In this document: positions 23,956-28,115 of the stretch, piece after piece
How positions within the stretch are numbered: position 1 is the stretch's first letter
How the letters are laid out: each line of letters opens with the position of its first letter
NCBI GenBank assembly: GCA_030620115.1
Contig: JAUXFG010000040.1
Span: forward strand, 1 to 28,115
Length of the DNA: 28,115 bases
Direction of reading: 5' to 3'
Source: Candidatus Fermentibacterota bacterium
GTDB lineage: Bacteria > JAFGKV01
Notes under the pieces: model-generated
Told to the model about the DNA's origin: nothing
What the model saw: only the letters and a program-made list of their open reading frames with translations
Databases searched by the model: none
Translations under genes and position numbers: made by a program

Positions 23956-25932
23956 TTGAAAAACCACGTGCAGCAATCCATTGACTATGCCGAGGTTGGT
24001 CTCATTGCCGGCCTGGAGGTCCACCAGCAACTGCTCACCGACCACAAGATGTTCTGCCGTTGCCCGGCGGGGCTATACACGACGGAGCATGACGGTGAGT
24101 TATTGCGGCACATGAGGCCCACGCTCTCTGAGCTCGGAGAGTACGATGGCACCGCGCTCATGGAATTCAAGACCAAGAAGAACATCATCTATCTCCTGCA
24201 CAAGAGCAACGTATGCACGTATGAGATGGATGATACACCGCCTTTTCTGATGAATCAGAAAGCGCTGGACGTGGCCGTGGAACAGTGCCTGATGCTCGGT
24301 TGTGACATTGTCGACGAGGTGCACGTCGCACGCAAACAATACCTGGACGGCTCTATCCCCACCGGATTTCAGCGGACTGCAATCGTCGGCGTGAATGGGC
24401 GACTTCCGTTTCGAGATCGTGAGTTGTCCATCACGCAGGTGAGCGTAGAGGAAGATAGCTGCCGGGAGGTATCAGACAAAGGTCACCTCATTGTCTGGCG
24501 TACCGATCGCCTGGGCATGCCGCTTATCGAAACCGTGACAGGTCCGGACCTGCGCACACCGGACGAGGTTGTAGAGGCCATCCTGCTTATAGGCCGGGTC
24601 TGTAGGAGCACCGGGCATGTCCGTGTCGGGCTTGGCGCCAGCCGTCAAGATGTCAATGTCTCTGTGCGCGGCGGACGCCGTGTGGAGATCAAGGGCGTGC
24701 CGCAGGCTTGGTGGGCCCGCGGGCTGGTCCACGGTGAGGCGATTCGACAGGTGAACCTGCTGCGCTTGCGCGAAGAGTTGCACCAACGGGGATTCAAGCG
24801 GCCGGAGGACTTGGTCATCAGCCATTCCGACGTAACAGACCTGTTCGCGGCCTCGGCGCTGCCTTTCCTCAGCCCGGGGAACTGGGAACGCTTCGTGAGA
24901 CAGGAACACCGGCGACCTGGATTCGAGCTTGGGCAGGGGCCTTTCTGCGTGCGCGCGGTGAAGCTGACGGGACTTGCCGGAACCCTGAGTTGGCCCACTC
25001 AGCCTGAATACACCTTTGCGCATGAGCTGGCGGGCCGTGTGCGAGTCATCGCCGGGCTCGATCAGCAGCCGATTTTGCTCCATACTGAGAAATGGCCCGA
25101 CTATGCTGATTCTCATCGGGAACTCCGCAAGATCAAGCAGAGGCTTCGGTGTGGACCTCGTGACGTTGCGGTCATCATATGGGGGCCTATGCAGGACACC
25201 CTTGCCGCAGCGGACGAAATCCGCCTCCGCTTCCAGGACGCCATGGACGGCGTGCCTCTCGAAACCCGACAGCCATTCCTGGATGGAAGCACCGATTTCG
25301 AGCGGATCCTGCCCGGGCCGGATCGTATGTACCCCGACACGGACAGTCCGCCCATTCGGATGACACGTGAGCGAGTGAATCGACTCCAGACGACGCTTCC
25401 TCCGCCGCCTTGGGTCAGGGAGGAACGCTACAGTGCCGTGGGTATTCCGCAAAGTACGATTCATTTTCTCATCCGCCGAAATGGCGCGGCGCTTGTGGAT
25501 TATGTCGTCGAGGAATGCAAGGCCGGGCTTCGGGATACATGTTTCTTCTTCGGCGAGCGGCTCAAAGGGCTTCGCCGAAGCGGCATTCAGTTGGATGCGA
25601 TCTCGAAAGCGAGATGGTGTGAGTTCTTCCATGCCATAGCCGATCGACCGGTCCTTCAGGAAGCGTGGCGGGAGATACTCTCCTGGATGCTCGACGCACC
25701 TGACCGCACGGTGAATCAGCTCGTCGAGGAGAACGGGTTGTTGGAGGATACGTCCGGGTGGGACTGCCTGGTTACAGAAATCGTCGAGAGCTGTCATCCA
25801 AATCGCGACGATGGCTCTCCCGAACGACGATTCCGGTTCTACATGGGTCGAGTGATGCCGAAGCTGCGCGGCAGGGTGCCCGCTCGAGAGGTGGGCGCCG
25901 TCCTACGGCTGAAGTTGGAACGATCCAAATGA
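23956..25932 (+). CDS. gatE: Glu-tRNA(Gln) amidotransferase subunit E (archaeal type)
   Basis: 658 residues, slightly longer than archaeal GatE. GatE phosphorylates Glu-tRNA(Gln) and uses ammonia from GatD to make Gln-tRNA(Gln). Visible features are the GatB/E hallmark GLIAGLEVHQQLLTDHKMFC with the first Cys pair (CRC) of the metal site, KQYLDGSIPTGFQRT, the ATP and phosphorylation region (TQVSVEEDSCREV; GLGASRQDVNVSVRGG), and an AspRS-like insertion with GVPLETRQPFLDG and PDRMYPDTDSPPIRM. That insertion separates GatE from bacterial GatB. A YqeY-like helical tail ends the protein. The start is TTG at 23956 with GAGAGGA upstream; the residues after it match the usual GatE N-terminus. gatD follows after 25 bases. 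Bacteria normally use GatCAB, so this gene pair is unusual. Confidence 0.95.
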   Translation: MKNHVQQSIDYAEVGLIAGLEVHQQLLTDHKMFCRCPAGLYTTEHDGELLRHMRPTLSELGEYDGTALMEFKTKKNIIYLLHKSNVCTYEMDDTPPFLMNQKALDVAVEQCLMLGCDIVDEVHVARKQYLDGSIPTGFQRTAIVGVNGRLPFRDRELSITQVSVEEDSCREVSDKGHLIVWRTDRLGMPLIETVTGPDLRTPDEVVEAILLIGRVCRSTGHVRVGLGASRQDVNVSVRGGRRVEIKGVPQAWWARGLVHGEAIRQVNLLRLREELHQRGFKRPEDLVISHSDVTDLFAASALPFLSPGNWERFVRQEHRRPGFELGQGPFCVRAVKLTGLAGTLSWPTQPEYTFAHELAGRVRVIAGLDQQPILLHTEKWPDYADSHRELRKIKQRLRCGPRDVAVIIWGPMQDTLAAADEIRLRFQDAMDGVPLETRQPFLDGSTDFERILPGPDRMYPDTDSPPIRMTRERVNRLQTTLPPPPWVREERYSAVGIPQSTIHFLIRRNGAALVDYVVEECKAGLRDTCFFFGERLKGLRRSGIQLDAISKARWCEFFHAIADRPVLQEAWREILSWMLDAPDRTVNQLVEENGLLEDTSGWDCLVTEIVESCHPNRDDGSPERRFRFYMGRVMPKLRGRVPAREVGAVLRLKLERSK

Positions 25933-25957
25933 CAAGGGCCCTGCAAGAGAGGCGGAT

Positions 25958-27352
25958 ATGAGCCGATCCAATGATGAGCTGAAAGGTTACAGGGGTCTAT
26001 CGCGCAGCAAACTCACCGAATGGGGAATACGCGTCTGGAGTGATGTGCAAGTCCTCAACGACGCAGGCAGCATGTTCGAAGGCGTTGTCCTACCGCGTAG
26101 CGAGACTCTCGATGACCTACATATCGTCATCAAGATGAGGAACGGCTACAACATCGGCATCCACGTGGATCGGGTGCGTTCCATCAAGGAGGTCGGATAC
26201 AAAGAAGCGGTCTACAAGATCCCGGAGAAGGACTTCCCGCGCAGTCCCGAACTGCCCAATGTCACGCTTCTCGGGACAGGCGGGACAATTGCGTCGCGCC
26301 TAGACTATCGTACCGGTGCGGTCATCCCGGCGTTCACCCCCGGCGAACTCTACGGCGCCGTGCCTGAACTAGCCGACATCTGCAACTTGCAGACGAAAAA
26401 GCTGTTCGGTGTCTTCTCGGAAAACATGGCGAGCCGGGAGTATATCATTCTCGCGAAAACCATCGGAGACGAAATTGCCACTGGTGTAGATGGGATCGTT
26501 ATAGGCCATGGAACTGACACCATGGGCCATACTGCGGCCATTCTCAACTTCATGGTCCAGAACAGTCCCGTTCCCATCGTGGTCGTTGGCAGCCAGCGTA
26601 GCTCCGACCGACCTAGCAGCGACGCGGCCCTGAACCTCATCCACGCAGTGCGAGCGGCAGCATTCGGCAACATCGCCGAGGTACAAATCTGCATGTTCGG
26701 CCCGACCTCTGACCGCTACGGCCTGCTCCATCGCGGCACACGCTGCCGCAAGATGCATAGTTCCTACCGAAGCGCATTTCGCACCATCGGTGATATCCCC
26801 CTCTGCATAGTGAACCGGGACAGCTTCACCTATCTCACCGAGGACTATCTTCCGCGTGACTCACAGCGCCAGGTAGTCACTGATCCACTCTATGATGACC
26901 GCGCAACTATCCTCTACTACTACCCAGGCATGAGTCCCGATTTGGTCGATGCACTCGTAGAGAAGGGCTATCGTGGCATTGTTATTGCGGGTACGGGCCT
27001 GGGCCACGTCAACAAGCCTCTTTATCCTGCCCTCGAGAGGGCCATCAAGCTTGGAGTCCATGTAGTTATGACCGTGCAGACCCTCTGGGGGTATGCTCAG
27101 ATGTATGTCTACGATACGGGACGCGACCTTCTTGATATCGGCGTAGTGCCACTGGATAATATGTTGCCGGAAACCGCCCTGATGAAACTGTGCTGGGTGT
27201 TGGGGCATACGGATGAGCACGACGAGGTGCTGCGACTGATGCGCCACCCTGTTAACCACGAGATCACCGAGCGTGAACCCCACAACGGATACCTCATTCT
27301 GCAGGGTGGGCTGCCGGAGACCGAGGAGTTCACCAAATCGCACTGGAAGTAA
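25958..27352 (+). CDS. gatD: Glu-tRNA(Gln) amidotransferase subunit D (asparaginase-like, archaeal type)
   Basis: 464 residues. GatD hydrolyses glutamine or asparagine and passes ammonia to GatE. The N-terminal domain (about 15-90) has the GatD pattern GVVLPRSE, DDLHIVIKMRNGYNIGI. The asparaginase-like domain carries all four catalytic residues: Thr110 (LLGTGGTIAS), Thr186-Asp187 (IGHGTDTMGH) and Lys265 (GTRCRKMHSSYRSAF). GSQRSSDRPSSDAALNL is likewise typical of GatD and separates it from free asparaginases. AGAGAGGCGGAT precedes the ATG. The C-terminus is some 20-40 residues longer than archaeal examples. It forms an operon with gatE and converges on glutamine synthetase, which makes one of its substrates. 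Confidence 0.96.
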   Translation: MSRSNDELKGYRGLSRSKLTEWGIRVWSDVQVLNDAGSMFEGVVLPRSETLDDLHIVIKMRNGYNIGIHVDRVRSIKEVGYKEAVYKIPEKDFPRSPELPNVTLLGTGGTIASRLDYRTGAVIPAFTPGELYGAVPELADICNLQTKKLFGVFSENMASREYIILAKTIGDEIATGVDGIVIGHGTDTMGHTAAILNFMVQNSPVPIVVVGSQRSSDRPSSDAALNLIHAVRAAAFGNIAEVQICMFGPTSDRYGLLHRGTRCRKMHSSYRSAFRTIGDIPLCIVNRDSFTYLTEDYLPRDSQRQVVTDPLYDDRATILYYYPGMSPDLVDALVEKGYRGIVIAGTGLGHVNKPLYPALERAIKLGVHVVMTVQTLWGYAQMYVYDTGRDLLDIGVVPLDNMLPETALMKLCWVLGHTDEHDEVLRLMRHPVNHEITEREPHNGYLILQGGLPETEEFTKSHWK

Positions 27353-27381
27353 GACGAGCCCAGTTCGCGGCGGACGTAAGG

Positions 27382-28115
27382 CTATATATTGAAGTAGAGC
27401 GAGAACTCCTTAGGATGAGGCATATTCCGGACCAGCTTTGACTCCGCCCTCTTGGTTCTTATCAGTGCGGCAATGAGTTCCGGCGGGAATACCTCTCCGG
27501 CAAGAAGATAGGCGTGATCCTCTTCCAAGGCGTCCATGGCTTCTGTCAACGTTTCGGGAACAGACTTGAGGCTATCTCGCAACTCCTTGTGCGCGTCGTC
27601 GAACATGTCTTCCTTGAAGGGGCCAAAGCCCATTTCTTCGGCATTCAGGCTGCGTTTGATGCCGTCGATCCCCGCCATCAGCATGGCAGACATTGCGAGA
27701 TAGGGATTGCAGGTGGCATCGGGCGGACGGAACTCCATGCGCTTGTCTTCCGGTGATGTGGCATACTTTGGGATACGGATTGCGGCACTCCTATTCGCCA
27801 CGGTGAAGAAGAGCTTCACCGGAGCCTCGAAACCGGGGACAAGGCGTTTGTATGAATTGGTGCTGGGGTTCGTCACTGCAATGAGGGATCGCCCGTGATC
27901 GAGAATGCCCGCGACATACGAAAGGGCCATCTTGCTCAGCCCGGCATAGCCGGATTCCTCATAGAACCACGGCCCATTCTCGGAACGCAGCAGCTGGTGG
28001 AAATGCATCCCACTCCCTGCGTGACCATGAAGCGGCTCCGGCATAAACGTCGCAACCTTGCCATAACGGCGAGCCAGCATTCTTACGAAGTACTTGATGA
28101 TCATGCTCCGGTCAG
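27382..28115 (-). CDS. glnA: Glutamine synthetase, C-terminal part (5' end outside window)
   Basis: The frame enters from beyond base 28115 and ends at 27382, so about 244 C-terminal residues are visible. They include the ATP-binding and metal motifs of type I glutamine synthetase: KVATFMPEPLHGHAGSGMHFH, NPSTNSYKRLVPGFEAPV (Asn flap region), NRSAAIRIP and MEFRPPDATCNPYLAMSAML. It makes glutamine from glutamate, ammonia and ATP. The NLYDLP-type tyrosine that is adenylylated in enterobacterial enzymes is missing; the aligned region reads FGPFKEDMFDD, so control by adenylylation is unlikely. The end, MPHPKEFSLYFNI, is normal. An internal ATG at 28104 is not the start, since conserved sequence continues upstream of it. 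Confidence 0.96.
   Translation of the reverse strand, partial: DRSMIIKYFVRMLARRYGKVATFMPEPLHGHAGSGMHFHQLLRSENGPWFYEESGYAGLSKMALSYVAGILDHGRSLIAVTNPSTNSYKRLVPGFEAPVKLFFTVANRSAAIRIPKYATSPEDKRMEFRPPDATCNPYLAMSAMLMAGIDGIKRSLNAEEMGFGPFKEDMFDDAHKELRDSLKSVPETLTEAMDALEEDHAYLLAGEVFPPELIAALIRTKRAESKLVRNMPHPKEFSLYFNI

Noticed and set aside
24472-25797. A 441-codon open frame on the minus strand
   Set aside because: It lies wholly antisense to gatE, whose motifs are unmistakable, and its own translation has no recognisable family features.

Overview
The window comes from a bacterial chromosome, probably a Gram-negative member of an uncultivated FCB-like candidate phylum (Eisenbacteria, Latescibacteria or similar). 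This placement is an inference. Bacterial features are parB/parS, fabH, two-component signalling, an AbrB regulator and an outer-membrane barrel. A GWxTD-domain protein and an M6 protease with a FlgD/Por-like C-terminal domain fit that group of phyla. The surprise is an archaeal-type GatE-GatD pair, which makes Gln-tRNA(Gln), where most bacteria use GatCAB.

Layout. 1-4935 (-): a very large secreted S8 protease with an Asp-rich segment and a von Willebrand A domain; its 3' end lies outside the window. 5074-6681 (-): a truncated tandem copy of its first third, lacking the catalytic His and Ser. 6623-6644: a perfect parS-like palindrome just downstream of parB (6689-7525, -), with no parA in the window. 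7526-8850: about 1.3 kb without a supportable gene, containing palindromes and direct repeats. 8851-11453 (+): aminotransferase overlapping a GWxTD gene. 11450-12484 (-): fabH. 12842-16613 (+): coiled-coil protein, M6 metalloprotease, metallo-beta-lactamase-fold hydrolase and HprK-like kinase, tightly packed behind a recognisable promoter. 16685-21783 (-): a signalling operon with outer-membrane barrel, polytopic membrane protein, histidine kinase, stand-alone receiver and hybrid kinase. It is bracketed by inverted copies of a 12-bp minisatellite. 21784-22380: a dense repeat cluster. 22381-23364 (-): AbrB-like regulator and TauE/SafE permease behind a promoter carrying two matching operator palindromes 42 bp apart. 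23956-27352 (+): gatE-gatD. 27382-28115 (-): C-terminal part of glutamine synthetase.

How the genes fit together. gatDE and glnA converge on glutamine metabolism. The signalling operon has sensors and receivers but no DNA-binding output, so its output is probably a protein interaction or lies elsewhere. The AbrB-TSUP pair looks like a self-regulated exporter. No tRNA, rRNA, CRISPR array, transposase or integrase was seen.
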